A DNA stretch of 64,000 bases from Hymenobacter sp. BT18. Its GTDB lineage: Bacteria; Bacteroidota; Bacteroidia; Cytophagales; Hymenobacteraceae. Where the stretch lies: assembly GCF_012273015.1 (NCBI RefSeq), contig NZ_CP050954.1, forward strand, positions 3,450,001-3,514,000. The letters are read 5' to 3'. Shown here piece after piece: positions 41,740 to 50,792 of the stretch (position 1 is its first letter; every line of letters starts with the position of its first letter). The notes below the pieces were generated by a model that worked only from the letters and a program-made list of their open reading frames with translations, did no database searches and was not told where the DNA came from. Both the position numbers and the translations under genes were made by a program.

Positions 41740-42891
41740 ATGCCTTCAGCTGGTTCGTCTCGTATGAAAATAAAGCCCAAAATCACCCCGATCTACCAGA
41801 CTTCGGTTTTCAAGTTCGAGGACCTGACAGAGCTGGAACTCTATTTCGGGGAGCCGGGCAGCCGCTACCTGTATTCACGTAACGGGAATCCCAACTCCGA
41901 CGAACTGGCCGATAAGGTAAACGAGTGGGAGCAAGGCGCCGGGGCCGTGGCTACCGGTTCGGGCATGGCCGCCATCCTCGCCGCCCTGATGGCGTGCTGC
42001 CAGGCCGGCGACCATGTGCTGTGTGCGGCCGATATCTACGGAGGCTCTTCGTCCTTGCTCAACCAAGAGCTCAGTCGGCTGGGAATAACCGTGACGTACG
42101 TGCCGTTTGAGCATTTGTACGAATTGAGCCCATTTGTACAGCCCACTACGCGCCTGCTGCTGTGTGAAACCATCAGCAACCCGCTGCTGCGCGTGGCCGA
42201 CCTGCAGCGCCTGACGCAGGAGTGCCACCAACACAGCCTGAAGCTGGTAGTGGACAACACCTTTGCCTCACCCGTCATCACGCGGCCACTCGCGCTGGGT
42301 GCCGACCTGGTGCTGCACAGCGTGACGAAGTACCTGGCTGGGCATTCCGATGTAACAGCCGGCGTGGTGGTAGCCGCCGACCCGGCGCTGGCGGCGCGCC
42401 TCAGGCAGATTGGCGTGCTCTATGGACTTACTCTTAGCCCCATGGAAAGCTGGCTGGCGGTGCGGGGGCTCAAAACGCTTCGGCTTCGGATGCGTGAGCA
42501 TAGCGCCAATGCCTTGACTATTGCTGAATTTCTGCAGCAGCAGCCGGCGGTGCGCGCCGTATATTATCCAGGGCTAGCGGCCCACCCTCAGCACGAACTG
42601 GCCCGGGCACAGGGTGCAGGCCAGTACGGCGGGATGCTCTCTATTCTGCTGGCCGATGATACCGAAGTTGTCAATCGATTTATTAGAGCCTGCCAGCGCT
42701 TCCCCTTTGCGCCTTCCCTGGCCGGCGTCGATTCATCCTTATCGTATCCCTTGGGCACTTCACACCGCTACCTGACCAGTGAGCAACAAGCCGAGCTGGG
42801 CATCACCGTGGGCCTTGTGCGCCTGTCGGTAGGAATTGAGCCCGTTGAGGAACTGCTGGCCGATCTGCAGGCGGCTTTGCAAAGCCTGTAG
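41740..42891 (+). CDS. Cys/Met metabolism PLP-dependent enzyme (cystathionine gamma-synthase/lyase or methionine gamma-lyase type)
   Basis: 383 residues of the trans-sulfuration PLP family. It shows RNGNPNSDELADKVNEWEQG, GSGMAAILAAL, the PLP-phosphate region, VDNTFASPVITRPL with the cofactor aspartate, and the Schiff-base lysine in HSVTKYLAGHSDV. The end LVRLSVGIEPVEELLADL is typical. Which reaction it performs (synthase, beta/gamma lyase) cannot be decided from sequence. ATG 41740 is chosen; an internal ATG at 41764 is possible. Confidence 0.88.
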   Translation: MPSAGSSRMKIKPKITPIYQTSVFKFEDLTELELYFGEPGSRYLYSRNGNPNSDELADKVNEWEQGAGAVATGSGMAAILAALMACCQAGDHVLCAADIYGGSSSLLNQELSRLGITVTYVPFEHLYELSPFVQPTTRLLLCETISNPLLRVADLQRLTQECHQHSLKLVVDNTFASPVITRPLALGADLVLHSVTKYLAGHSDVTAGVVVAADPALAARLRQIGVLYGLTLSPMESWLAVRGLKTLRLRMREHSANALTIAEFLQQQPAVRAVYYPGLAAHPQHELARAQGAGQYGGMLSILLADDTEVVNRFIRACQRFPFAPSLAGVDSSLSYPLGTSHRYLTSEQQAELGITVGLVRLSVGIEPVEELLADLQAALQSL

Positions 42892-42918
42892 CCGCTTACT
42901 AGTTGATAGCGGAATATT

Positions 42919-42966
42919 AAGCCTTGCCCGGGTGACTTCTGCGGAAGTAGCCGGGTAAGGCTTTTT
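42919..42966 (+). terminator. Terminator after the PLP enzyme gene
   Basis: AAGCCTTGCCCGG pairs with CCGGGTAAGGCTT (one G-T) and the stem continues through an inner ACTTC/GAAGT pair; TTTTT follows. It lies 28 bp after the stop. Confidence 0.78.
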
Positions 42967-43120
42967 GGCTGATAATAGGTGCGGGTAGCTCAGTTCCTAC
43001 ATAAATGCCGCCATGCCGGGCAGCAGGCTTCGATCAGGTAATAGGCGTTCATTTGTGTGGGCAGGCCGCACCTGGGGTAGCATCCCTGCAATGCGAGATG
43101 AACGAGATTAAAATTGGATT

Positions 43121-43154
43121 AAAGTAATATCATTATATATAATAGTATTACTTT
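43121..43154. promoter_or_regulatory. 34-bp AT-rich near-perfect palindrome upstream of the DUF2147 gene
   Basis: The sequence reads AAAGTAATA at the left and TATTACTTT at the right, with ATTATATATAAT in the centre. 15 of 17 base pairs match. It lies 27 bp upstream of the start at 43182 in a GC-rich genome, so it is well placed for a regulator operator or a cruciform-forming promoter element. No TAnnTTTG element is evident beside it. Confidence 0.6.
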
Positions 43155-43181
43155 TATTGTGAACCCACTATACACCCACTC

Positions 43182-43649
43182 ATGAACTGGTTACGAAAAA
43201 CTCAACTCACTGCCTTCCTGCTACTTGTCACTCTGTCCCTGGCCCTGGCTGGCCGGGCGGCCAACCCCGATGCCGTACTGGGAGTTTGGAAAAATGGGGA
43301 GGGTACAGGTATGGTGCAGATTTACAAAAAGGGAGACAAGTATTTCGGGCGCATTGTGTGGCTCAAAGTGCCCAACAACCCCGATGGCACGCCCCGTACG
43401 GATGTAAATAATCCCGACGAAAGCAAGCGGAAGGTTCCGCTGAAAGGGCTGGAGAACATGCGCGGCTTCAGCTATTCGGGGGACAATAAATGGGAATCGG
43501 GCAGCATCTACGATCCTAAAAACGGGAGTGACTACTCCTGTGAGATGACGCTCGTGGACGAAAACACGCTGGAAGTGCGCGGCTTTATCGGTGTGTCCCT
43601 GTTCGGGCGTACCGACGTGTGGAAGCGGCAGATCAGCAAGAAGAAGTAG
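43182..43649 (+). CDS. DUF2147 exported protein
   Basis: 155 residues. A signal peptide (about 1-26, ending GRAA) precedes the DUF2147 domain: GVWKNGEGTGMVQIYKKGDKY, FGRIVWLK, GSIYDPKNGSDYSCEM and a basic end. The family is a periplasmic lipocalin-like beta-barrel of unknown function, often near envelope genes. It is first of a two-gene unit (5-bp gap) with the DUF6268-like barrel. The palindrome upstream may control both. Confidence 0.87.
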   Translation: MNWLRKTQLTAFLLLVTLSLALAGRAANPDAVLGVWKNGEGTGMVQIYKKGDKYFGRIVWLKVPNNPDGTPRTDVNNPDESKRKVPLKGLENMRGFSYSGDNKWESGSIYDPKNGSDYSCEMTLVDENTLEVRGFIGVSLFGRTDVWKRQISKKK

Positions 43650-43654
43650 CCGCT

Positions 43655-44686
43655 ATGCGAACTTTCTACTCCGTGGTAGCCGCGCTGGTGCTGGCTACCG
43701 GCGCGCAGGCGCAGGACACGCCCGCCCCACCTGCTGCGCCCGCGCCCGCCGATTCACTGGACTTCGGTGAGTTTGGGGATGCCGATGGGCAGGCAGCCCG
43801 CACGTTTGCTACCCAGAAGGTGCTTTACCTAAGCCCCACCAAGCTGATTTCTCTGGGCTACGAGGGGCAACCTGGCTTCGACCTCACCACCAGCGGGCAA
43901 ACCTTCGACCCTCCACTTACCCAGGAGGTAGAGCGTTTCCGGGGGCTGCGTCTGGGCGTGAATGCCCCGGTAATTTCGCGCTCCAATTTTATTCTTAACC
44001 TCGGCCTCACATACTGGAACACGAGCGTGCAAGTGCCCGGCTCCCCAGGTTTGTGGCAGGCCCTGAACAAGGGCCTGCGCTCCACGGGCGTGAATGCCAC
44101 CGTATTTAAGCCCTTCGATATCAAGCGCTTTTTGCTACTGCAGGCCAGTGCCGATTTGAATGGCAATTACCGTAGCTTCGGCGATGTGAGCAGCCAGGCC
44201 CTCACGTACAGTGGCACAGCCATCTACGGCTGGAAGCCCAACGACAACTTTATGTGGGGCTTGGGAGTGACACGCACCTACCGGGCCGGCCAGCTGCTGC
44301 ACATACCCGTGGCATTCTACAACCGCACCTTTAGCCCGCGCTGGGGGGTAGAAGCGGTGTTTCCGGCCCGGGCTAACCTGCGGCGCAGCTTTGGCACCAG
44401 CTCTTTGCTGATGCTGGGCTACGAAATAGAAGGCAACGCCTACTATCTGGGGCCAGTAGATGGGCAGGATATCTTTCTGCGCCGCGGGGAGCTGAAGCCG
44501 CGCATTACCTACGAGCGGCAGTTGGCGGGCTTTGTGTGGTTATCGGCGCAGGTAGGCTACCGCTACAACTGGCGCTTTGATGGCTTTACCACCCAAAACC
44601 CCACCGGCGACGATAAGCCGCTATTTGAGAACACGCTGGGCAACCCACTTTACTTCAACGTGAGCGTTAATCTGGTAAGTCCCTAA
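43655..44686 (+). CDS. Outer-membrane beta-barrel protein, DUF6268-like
   Basis: 343 residues with a signal peptide (1-19, ending AQAQ), a Pro/Ala linker, and alternating hydrophobic strands with aromatic girdles from about 65 to the end (FILNLGLTYWN, FVWLSAQVGYRYNWRF). The last residues NPLYFNVSVNLVSP look like a closing barrel strand. I think it matches the DUF6268 family, with moderate certainty. It is co-transcribed with the DUF2147 gene, so the two may act together in the envelope. Confidence 0.78.
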   Translation: MRTFYSVVAALVLATGAQAQDTPAPPAAPAPADSLDFGEFGDADGQAARTFATQKVLYLSPTKLISLGYEGQPGFDLTTSGQTFDPPLTQEVERFRGLRLGVNAPVISRSNFILNLGLTYWNTSVQVPGSPGLWQALNKGLRSTGVNATVFKPFDIKRFLLLQASADLNGNYRSFGDVSSQALTYSGTAIYGWKPNDNFMWGLGVTRTYRAGQLLHIPVAFYNRTFSPRWGVEAVFPARANLRRSFGTSSLLMLGYEIEGNAYYLGPVDGQDIFLRRGELKPRITYERQLAGFVWLSAQVGYRYNWRFDGFTTQNPTGDDKPLFENTLGNPLYFNVSVNLVSP

Positions 44687-44996
44687 CCTGAAAACCAGGA
44701 GCCGTTTCCCCCGCGCTGAGGCTAAGGCACATGGAAAAGGCCTCTAATTTTGCTGGTACTTAGAAAGCCCGCTCCTTACTTGAATCCATCAATCGGTACG
44801 CCCGAATAATGCGGTTCAAGCTAGGGTGCGGGCTTTGTGCGGAAGCTTATTTCCAAGCTATGATAGAGAGCCACTGATGCTGCTCGGTTTTATACCACAG
44901 CGGATGCAGGAATACTAGTGAGAAACCTTTTGTGCGTTTTGTGCCGGATAATGAACTTTATGTGCGGCAAACAAGCAAGGTATACCTGCTAATGGG
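44687..44996. other. 310-bp intergenic region with an imperfect hairpin
   Basis: No convincing gene. The segment 44764-44836 has arms AAAGCCCGCTCC-TTACTTGAA and TTCAAGCTAGGGTGCGGGCTTT that pair imperfectly, probably ending transcripts from either side. The rest shows nothing recognised. Confidence 0.5.
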
Positions 44997-46139
44997 CTAA
45001 AATGCCTCCTCAATGGCATCGGCTACTCGCCGCAAATCACCTTCCGTCATGGCTGAGCCGCTGGGCAGGCACAAACCGCGGGTAAATAAGTTTCCACATA
45101 CGGCGCCACCATACATGGGCGCATCGGCAAAGAGGGGCTGTAGATGCAGGGGTTTCCAGAGGGGGCGGCTTTCGATGTTACGCGTTTCCAGGTGCAGCCG
45201 GAGGTGCTCGGGCGTGACGGCGGTTTGTTCCGCCTCGAGCAGGATAGTAGTCAGCCAGCGGTTGGAGCGGCTGCCGGCCGGTTCCGCGGGGCCAAATGCC
45301 AGGCCGGGTAGGTGGCGCAACTTGTCGCAATACCAGAGGTAGATTTCGCGGCGCTTTTTTACCCGGTCTTCCAGCAACTCCATCTGGCCCCGGCCTATAC
45401 CGGCTAGCAAGTTGCTGAGCCGGTAATTATACCCCAGCTCCGAGTGCTGATAATGGGCTGCCTGGTCCCGGGCCTGGGTAGCCCAAAATCGTACTTTGGC
45501 CGCCCACTCGGGGCGGTTGGTTACGAGGGCGCCCCCGCCGCTGGTAGTGAGAATTTTATTGCCATTGAAGGAGAAAACTCCAACATCTCCAAACGTACCC
45601 AGAGGTTGGCCCTTGTAACGTGCCCCCAAGGCCTCGGCTGCGTCTTCCAGCACTGGAATGCCGTACTCGCGGGCCACCGCCAGTAGCTCATCCAAGCGGG
45701 CGGGCATGCCATACAGGTGCACGATAATAAGCGCCTTTGGCAGGCGCTGACCGCCTGCCACGCGTGCCTGCAAAGCTTCGCGCAGCCGCTGTGGGCACAT
45801 GTTCCAGGTATCCGGCTCACTGTCGATAAACACTGGGGTGCCGCCACAATACACGATGGGGTTGGCTGTGGCCACAAACGTGAAAGAGGAGCATAGCACT
45901 TCGTCGCCGGCTTCAACTTCCAGTAGCTTCAGGCCCAGGTGAATGGCGGCCGTGCCGGAGGAAAGGGCCACGCAGGCCTGGGTCCCGGTAAACTCGCAGA
46001 TGTCCCGCTCGAAGCCGTCGAGGTTGGGGCCTACGGGTGCCACCCAGTTGTCTTCCAGGGCCTTGTGCAGGTAGTTGATTTCGTGGCGGCCGAGGTGAGG
46101 CGGGGAGAGGTATAGTCGGTCGTAATCCTGGCTGCGCAT
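44997..46139 (-). CDS. DegT/DnrJ/EryC1/StrS sugar aminotransferase (PglE-like)
   Basis: PLP-dependent aminotransferase acting on a nucleotide-linked 4-keto-6-deoxy sugar. 380 residues. Motifs: LSSGTAAIHLGL, FVATANPIVYCGGTPVFID, VLEDAAEALGARYKG, and the Schiff-base lysine in FSFNGNKILTTSGGG. It follows a sugar phosphotransferase and an acetyltransferase on the same strand, as in bacillosamine (pgl) clusters. No 4,6-dehydratase (PglF) is in the window. The start ATG is 148 bp after the acetyltransferase stop. Confidence 0.88.
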   Translation of the reverse strand: MRSQDYDRLYLSPPHLGRHEINYLHKALEDNWVAPVGPNLDGFERDICEFTGTQACVALSSGTAAIHLGLKLLEVEAGDEVLCSSFTFVATANPIVYCGGTPVFIDSEPDTWNMCPQRLREALQARVAGGQRLPKALIIVHLYGMPARLDELLAVAREYGIPVLEDAAEALGARYKGQPLGTFGDVGVFSFNGNKILTTSGGGALVTNRPEWAAKVRFWATQARDQAAHYQHSELGYNYRLSNLLAGIGRGQMELLEDRVKKRREIYLWYCDKLRHLPGLAFGPAEPAGSRSNRWLTTILLEAEQTAVTPEHLRLHLETRNIESRPLWKPLHLQPLFADAPMYGGAVCGNLFTRGLCLPSGSAMTEGDLRRVADAIEEAF

Positions 46140-46287
46140 AGGTGATATAAGGAAAGAAAGCAGAGCAATGGAGCCGCTGATTTTGGTGCCAGCACTTGAA
46201 TAAGATACGCCACAAAACAGGCGAAATCAGTAGAATAAGGCAGTTTCTTTTAAATTGATCGATATGTCTGAGGTAGTCGTCTGATAG

Positions 46288-46992
46288 TCAGGAGACAGCA
46301 GTGTGCTGTTTTACCACGGTGGCCGGTACGCCTACGGCCGTGCAATCAGCGGGTAACTGGCGCACTACTACGGCTCCGGCCCCAACCACTGTGCGTGGCC
46401 CCACCTGTACCTGCTGAATCACGGTGGCGTTGGTACCTAGGTAAACCTCCGGGGCCAGGTGCGCTCCACCGCCCACGTTGGCGTGGGGCATCAGGGAGCA
46501 GAAATCCTCCAGCACGGCATCGTGCCCAATGGTGCAGCCCAGGTTCAGCAAAACGTGCCGGCCCAGGGTAATGTCGGTCGTAAGCACGCACTGCTGGCTG
46601 ATAATGCACCCCTCGCCCAGACTAACGTGCTGGTAAGGCCGCAGCATTACGCCCGGGTGAACCAGCGTGGCGAAAGAAAGTTGGGGGTTGCTCAGCCGCT
46701 GCACTACGGCTGCGCGGCTGCGGCTGCTGCCTACGGCCACGGTTACGTGCAGGGGCTCCGGCCACTCGTTCAGGTCGTGAATGGTGCCCCGGTACGGCAC
46801 TCCGTGAATAGCGGAAGCTGCCGGGGTCTGGTCGTCGAAAAAGCCAATGACGTCCCAGGTGGGCTGCACTTCGTTGAGCTGGCGGATGAGCAGCAGCACC
46901 TCCCGGCCCAGGCCGCCAGCCCCCACAATGGCAATGGGCTGCGTGGGGCCACCTTCCGCGTTGTACAAGTCAGAAAAGAAAAGCTGGGTCAT
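46288..46992 (-). CDS. NeuD/PglD-family sugar O/N-acyltransferase
   Basis: 234 residues. An N-terminal PglB-type Rossmann segment (IAIVGAGGLGREVLLL, FFDDQ) is followed by a left-handed beta-helix of hexapeptide repeats (FATLVHPGVML, GCIISQQCVL, GCTIGHDAVLEDFC, LGTNATVIQQ, VGAGAVVVRQL). The catalytic histidine is probably the one in TIGHDA. It overlaps the sugar transferase gene by 4 bases. It probably acetylates the amino sugar made by the PglE-like enzyme. Confidence 0.9.
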   Translation of the reverse strand: MTQLFFSDLYNAEGGPTQPIAIVGAGGLGREVLLLIRQLNEVQPTWDVIGFFDDQTPAASAIHGVPYRGTIHDLNEWPEPLHVTVAVGSSRSRAAVVQRLSNPQLSFATLVHPGVMLRPYQHVSLGEGCIISQQCVLTTDITLGRHVLLNLGCTIGHDAVLEDFCSLMPHANVGGGAHLAPEVYLGTNATVIQQVQVGPRTVVGAGAVVVRQLPADCTAVGVPATVVKQHTAVS

Positions 46993-47639
46993 AGGGTAGG
47001 GGTATCAGATGGGGGCGTGCCGCGGAAAGCTTCCATGGTAGCCTGGCCGTGGGCCGAAATGTCCTGGGCCGCCACCACCCGGCCCAGGGTACGCCAGAGA
47101 ATACGCAAATCCAGCGCAAACGACACATGGTCGACGTACCAGACATCATACGCAAACTTCTGCTCCCAGCTGATGGCATTGCGCCCGTTTACCTGCGCCC
47201 AGCCCGTGATGCCTGGCCGCACGGCGTGGCGCCGGGCCTGCTCCGGGGAGTAAAGCGGCAGGTACTGCTCCAGCAACGGGCGCGGCCCCACCAGGCTCAG
47301 GTCGCCGCGCAGCACGTTCCAGAGTTGGGGCAATTCATCCACGGAAGCAGACCGCACCCACCGGCCCAGGGGCGTAAGCCGCTCGGCATCGGGTAGCAAC
47401 TGCCCCGCGGCATCACGGCGGGAAGTCATGGTCTGCAGCTTGTAGAGCGTGAAGGAGTGGCCCAGCCAGCCCGGACGGCGCTGCCGGAAAAGCCACGCGC
47501 CGCCGTTTTGCGCGGCCAGGGCCACCGCCACGGGCAGCAGCAAGGGCAGCACCAGCACCAGCAGGGGCGTGGCTACCAGCACGTCAACGAGACGCTTTCC
47601 CCAGCGCAAGTACCAGGAAGAAGGAGCAGCAGTGGGCAT
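46989..47639 (-). CDS. Undecaprenyl-phosphate sugar phosphotransferase (PglC-like)
   Basis: 216-residue small monotopic phosphoglycosyl transferase. One membrane hairpin (about 17-42), then WLFRQRRPGWLGHSF, LYKLQTM, the catalytic Asp-Glu in SVDELPQLWNVL, GDLSLVGPRPLL, and RPGITGWAQVNGRN. It lacks the extra N-terminal domains of WbaP-type enzymes. It would start a glycan on undecaprenyl phosphate. It is first of the three-gene glycan unit and divergent from ispE. Confidence 0.9.
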   Translation of the reverse strand: MPTAAPSSWYLRWGKRLVDVLVATPLLVLVLPLLLPVAVALAAQNGGAWLFRQRRPGWLGHSFTLYKLQTMTSRRDAAGQLLPDAERLTPLGRWVRSASVDELPQLWNVLRGDLSLVGPRPLLEQYLPLYSPEQARRHAVRPGITGWAQVNGRNAISWEQKFAYDVWYVDHVSFALDLRILWRTLGRVVAAQDISAHGQATMEAFRGTPPSDTPTL

Positions 47640-47721
47640 GAAGGAAGGAGCGGGGCTGAAAGGTCAAAAATAGAGTTTGTGTTGGAAGCCGTAGTTTTCG
47701 GGACTTTAACGCCTGCCGTTC

Positions 47722-48534
47722 ATGCTCGTTTTTCCCAACGCCAAACTCAATCTAGGCCTGTACGTGACCGGTCTGCGCCCCGACGGCTTCCGCAACCTGG
47801 AATCGGTGTTTGTACCCCTGCCCTGGAGCGACGCCCTGGAGGCCCTGCCCGCCTCGGCTACCACGCTCACCCTCACCGGCATTCCTATTCCCGGCGAGCC
47901 GGCCACCAACCTTTGCCTGCGCGCTTACGAGTTGCTAAAAGCTGACTTTGACTTGCCGCCCGTGCAGCTGCACCTGCATAAGGTAGTTCCTATCGGGGCC
48001 GGGCTGGGCGGCGGCTCCGGCGATGCGGCCTTTGCCCTACGTGTCCTCAACGACCTGTTCGGGCTGGGCCTGCCCGCCGAAACCCTGGAAAGCTACGCCT
48101 GCCGCCTGGGGGCCGACTGTGCCTTTTTCATTCAGAACAAGCCCGTTTTCGCCTTCGAGAAAGGGGACGTGTTCGAGGCCATTAGCTTGAACTTGGGGGG
48201 AATAGCCTGCAAGGTGGTTTACCCGGGCCTCCACATCAGCACGGCCGAGGCCTACGCCCGGGTGACGCCGCGCCCCCCCCGCCACGACCTGCGTACGGCC
48301 CTGCAGCAACCCTTGGAAACGTGGCGGCATACCGTCGGTAACGACTTTGAGGAGGCCCTTACCCCGCATTATCCGGTGCTGGGGGACATCAAGCAGGCCC
48401 TTTACGCCGCCGGGGCCGCGTACGCCAGCCTTTCCGGGTCGGGCTCGGCTGTGTACGGGCTGTTTCCCGGCGCGGCGGTTGCCCCGCAAATTTCCTTTCC
48501 GGCGCCTTATACCGTGTGGGACGGGCGGCTGTAG
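47722..48534 (+). CDS. ispE: 4-diphosphocytidyl-2-C-methyl-D-erythritol kinase
   Basis: GHMP kinase of the non-mevalonate isoprenoid pathway. 270 residues. It starts MLVFPNAKLNLGLYV, with the ATP loop PIGAGLGGGSGDAAFAL and LGADCAFFI; the C-terminal loop is YASLSGSGSAVYGLF. The catalytic lysine (K8) and aspartate (in GADC) are present. It stands between the divergent glycan unit and a convergent EamA gene. Confidence 0.95.
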   Translation: MLVFPNAKLNLGLYVTGLRPDGFRNLESVFVPLPWSDALEALPASATTLTLTGIPIPGEPATNLCLRAYELLKADFDLPPVQLHLHKVVPIGAGLGGGSGDAAFALRVLNDLFGLGLPAETLESYACRLGADCAFFIQNKPVFAFEKGDVFEAISLNLGGIACKVVYPGLHISTAEAYARVTPRPPRHDLRTALQQPLETWRHTVGNDFEEALTPHYPVLGDIKQALYAAGAAYASLSGSGSAVYGLFPGAAVAPQISFPAPYTVWDGRL

Positions 48535-48552
48535 CAGGGCAACGGGTAGCGG

Positions 48553-49485
48553 CTATACCAGCACCTCGGCGGCTTCCCGGCGCCGGGCGCGGCGCTGGTT
48601 CCACTGGTCGAGCACGGGGTGAATGAGCACGCTCAGCAGAATAACCACGGTGCCCAGGTAGAACCCGGTAGAAAGCTTTTCCTGGCCAAAGCCCGGCACC
48701 CGGAGCGTGTACATCAGCACGGCCAGCACAATGCCGTACACGGGCTCCAGGTTGATGGTGAGGTTGACGACGAAGGCGGAAATGCGCTTCATCAGCTCCA
48801 CGGAGGTGGAGAAGGCGTACACCGTGCAAACGCCCGCCAGCAGCAAAAGCCACAGCCAGTCGAGGCCCGCCAGCCGGAGCTGCAACCCCGCGCCATCGGT
48901 GTAGTAGTGGCTGTAGAAAGGCATAAACAGTACGATGCTCAGGCAAGCGCCAGCCATTTCGTAGAGCGTGAGCTGCAGCGGCGTATGCTGCTTTACCAGT
49001 TTGGAGTTCAGCACGCTGAACAGGGCGGAGAGGCCCGCCGAGAGAATAGCGACGAGCAGGCCCGCCAGCTGGTCAAGCTCCGCTTGCGAAACCAGGTACA
49101 GGCCTACCATCGTGAGCAGCCCCAGGCCAACCTCGTAGAACCGCACCCGGCGCCACAGCACCAGGGGCTCCAGCAAAGAGGTCCACAAAGCCAGCGTAGC
49201 CAAGCCCGCCAGGCACACACTCACCGAAGAAAGGCGCGCCGCCAGAAAAAAGGTTATCCAGTGCGCTGCCACGAGCACCCCAATACCGAGCATCTTCAGC
49301 ACCTCCCTGGCCGGAACACGCCAGGGCTGGCCCCGCACCAGCAGCAGACCCGCCAGGCCAGTAGCGGCCAGCAGCGTGCGCCAAAACACCAGCTCTACCG
49401 GCGGCACGGAAATCAGCTTGCCCAGAATGGCCGTGAAGCCCCAGAGCAACACGATGAAATGCAGACGCAAGTAGTCTTTAAGCAT
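48553..49485 (-). CDS. EamA/DMT-family transporter
   Basis: 310 residues with ten hydrophobic segments in two similar halves, each an EamA repeat (FWRTLLAATGLAGLLL in the first; MYTLRVPG near the end of the second). Such proteins export metabolites or amino acids, but the substrate is not predictable. Convergent with ispE with 18 bp between stops. Confidence 0.88.
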   Translation of the reverse strand: MLKDYLRLHFIVLLWGFTAILGKLISVPPVELVFWRTLLAATGLAGLLLVRGQPWRVPAREVLKMLGIGVLVAAHWITFFLAARLSSVSVCLAGLATLALWTSLLEPLVLWRRVRFYEVGLGLLTMVGLYLVSQAELDQLAGLLVAILSAGLSALFSVLNSKLVKQHTPLQLTLYEMAGACLSIVLFMPFYSHYYTDGAGLQLRLAGLDWLWLLLLAGVCTVYAFSTSVELMKRISAFVVNLTINLEPVYGIVLAVLMYTLRVPGFGQEKLSTGFYLGTVVILLSVLIHPVLDQWNQRRARRREAAEVLV

Positions 49486-49602
49486 GTTTTTAGCCGTTCA
49501 CTATTGGCCGTTAGCGGTTAGCCTCCTGATAGGTTCGCAAGCCAAGCTTATGAATTGAAAAAGCAATTAGCCATTCGCTGACAGCTGATAGCTAGGCGAC
49601 TT

Positions 49603-50679
49603 TTACTTTGGTACCAGGCGGTACAGCGCGGCTCCAATCAGGGTGAAGACGGTGCTGGGTACCCAGGCCGCCACCAGCGGGGACAGGTCGCCGACCAGGG
49701 CCAGGTTGCGACTCAGAATCACGAAAATGATGAACACGAAAGCCAGGGAAAAGCCCAGCGCAATCTGCCCGCCCACGCCGCCCCGGGATTTGCGCGACGA
49801 CAAAATCACGCCGATAGTCGTGAGAATAAGAATGGCGAAAGGATAAGAATATCGCTCGTACTTCTCAATGAGGTAGGTTTCGGTGTCGTCGGCGCCGCGG
49901 TCAATTTTTTGCTGGATGTAGCGGTTCAGCTCGGGCAGCGTGAGGGTTTCGGCCAGGCGGTAGGTGCTAGCAAAGTCCTTGGGGTAGAGGTTGAGTGTGG
50001 TGTCGCGGGCGGGCAGGCTCCGCAGCGTTTCCTTGTCGCCGTTGAAGGTGTGCACCAACTGGGCCGAGAGCTGCCAGGCCTTGCGGGTAGAGTCCCACTG
50101 AATGGTATTGGCCGTGAGGCGACGCTTGAGCAGGGTGCCTTCAATGGTCTCAAGCGCGAAGCGGTAGCCAATGTTGCTCACATTGTCGTAGCTCTCCATG
50201 TAGGCGTAGCTGTTCGGGCCTATTTTGATGTGCACGTTGCGCCCCTTAAAGCTGTAGGGGTTCTTGATGTAGGCCTTTTCGAAGGCTACGCGCGTCTTGT
50301 TGGCGTTGGGAATCACCCAGCCAATCAGCCCAAATATGGAGATGCCGATAATGGTAGCCCCCATCAGGTAAGGAACCAGCAGCCGCTGAAAACTGATGCC
50401 GCTGCTCAGAATAGCCACAATTTCGGTGCGGGCTGCCAGCCGCGCCGTTACAAACACCGTGGCAATAAATACCGTGATGGGTGAGAGCAGGTTGGCGAAG
50501 TACGGAAACAGGTTCACGTAGTACTCCGAAATAATCTGCCACGCGCCCAGGTCGTGCTTGATGAAGTCGTCGTTTTTCTCCGTGAAGTCAATCACGCAGA
50601 TTACCGACACCAGCATCACCACCGTGAAGATGTAGGAAGTCAGAAATTTCTGGAGGATGTATTTATCGAGCAGCTTCAC
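49603..50679 (-). CDS. LptF/LptG-family permease
   Basis: 358-residue permease of the LPS export ABC complex. It has three N-terminal helices (LLDKYILQKFLTSYIF typical start), a periplasmic beta-jellyroll (about 125-260) and three C-terminal helices (FAFVIFVILSRNLAL region). Start is GTG 50679. It is next downstream of tgt on the same strand, a common Bacteroidota neighbour. Whether it is LptF or LptG is not resolved; the single gene may pair with another elsewhere. Confidence 0.9.
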   Translation of the reverse strand: MKLLDKYILQKFLTSYIFTVVMLVSVICVIDFTEKNDDFIKHDLGAWQIISEYYVNLFPYFANLLSPITVFIATVFVTARLAARTEIVAILSSGISFQRLLVPYLMGATIIGISIFGLIGWVIPNANKTRVAFEKAYIKNPYSFKGRNVHIKIGPNSYAYMESYDNVSNIGYRFALETIEGTLLKRRLTANTIQWDSTRKAWQLSAQLVHTFNGDKETLRSLPARDTTLNLYPKDFASTYRLAETLTLPELNRYIQQKIDRGADDTETYLIEKYERYSYPFAILILTTIGVILSSRKSRGGVGGQIALGFSLAFVFIIFVILSRNLALVGDLSPLVAAWVPSTVFTLIGAALYRLVPK

Positions 50680-50792
50680 GTTAGTACTTAAGTTATCGGA
50701 GCCTCCTGCTTAGGTGTACAGGCTTGAGTGCTTGCGCTTGAAAGAAACGAGCCGGATGATGTTCCTTAGCACGAAGCCGCCGCACCAATGCA

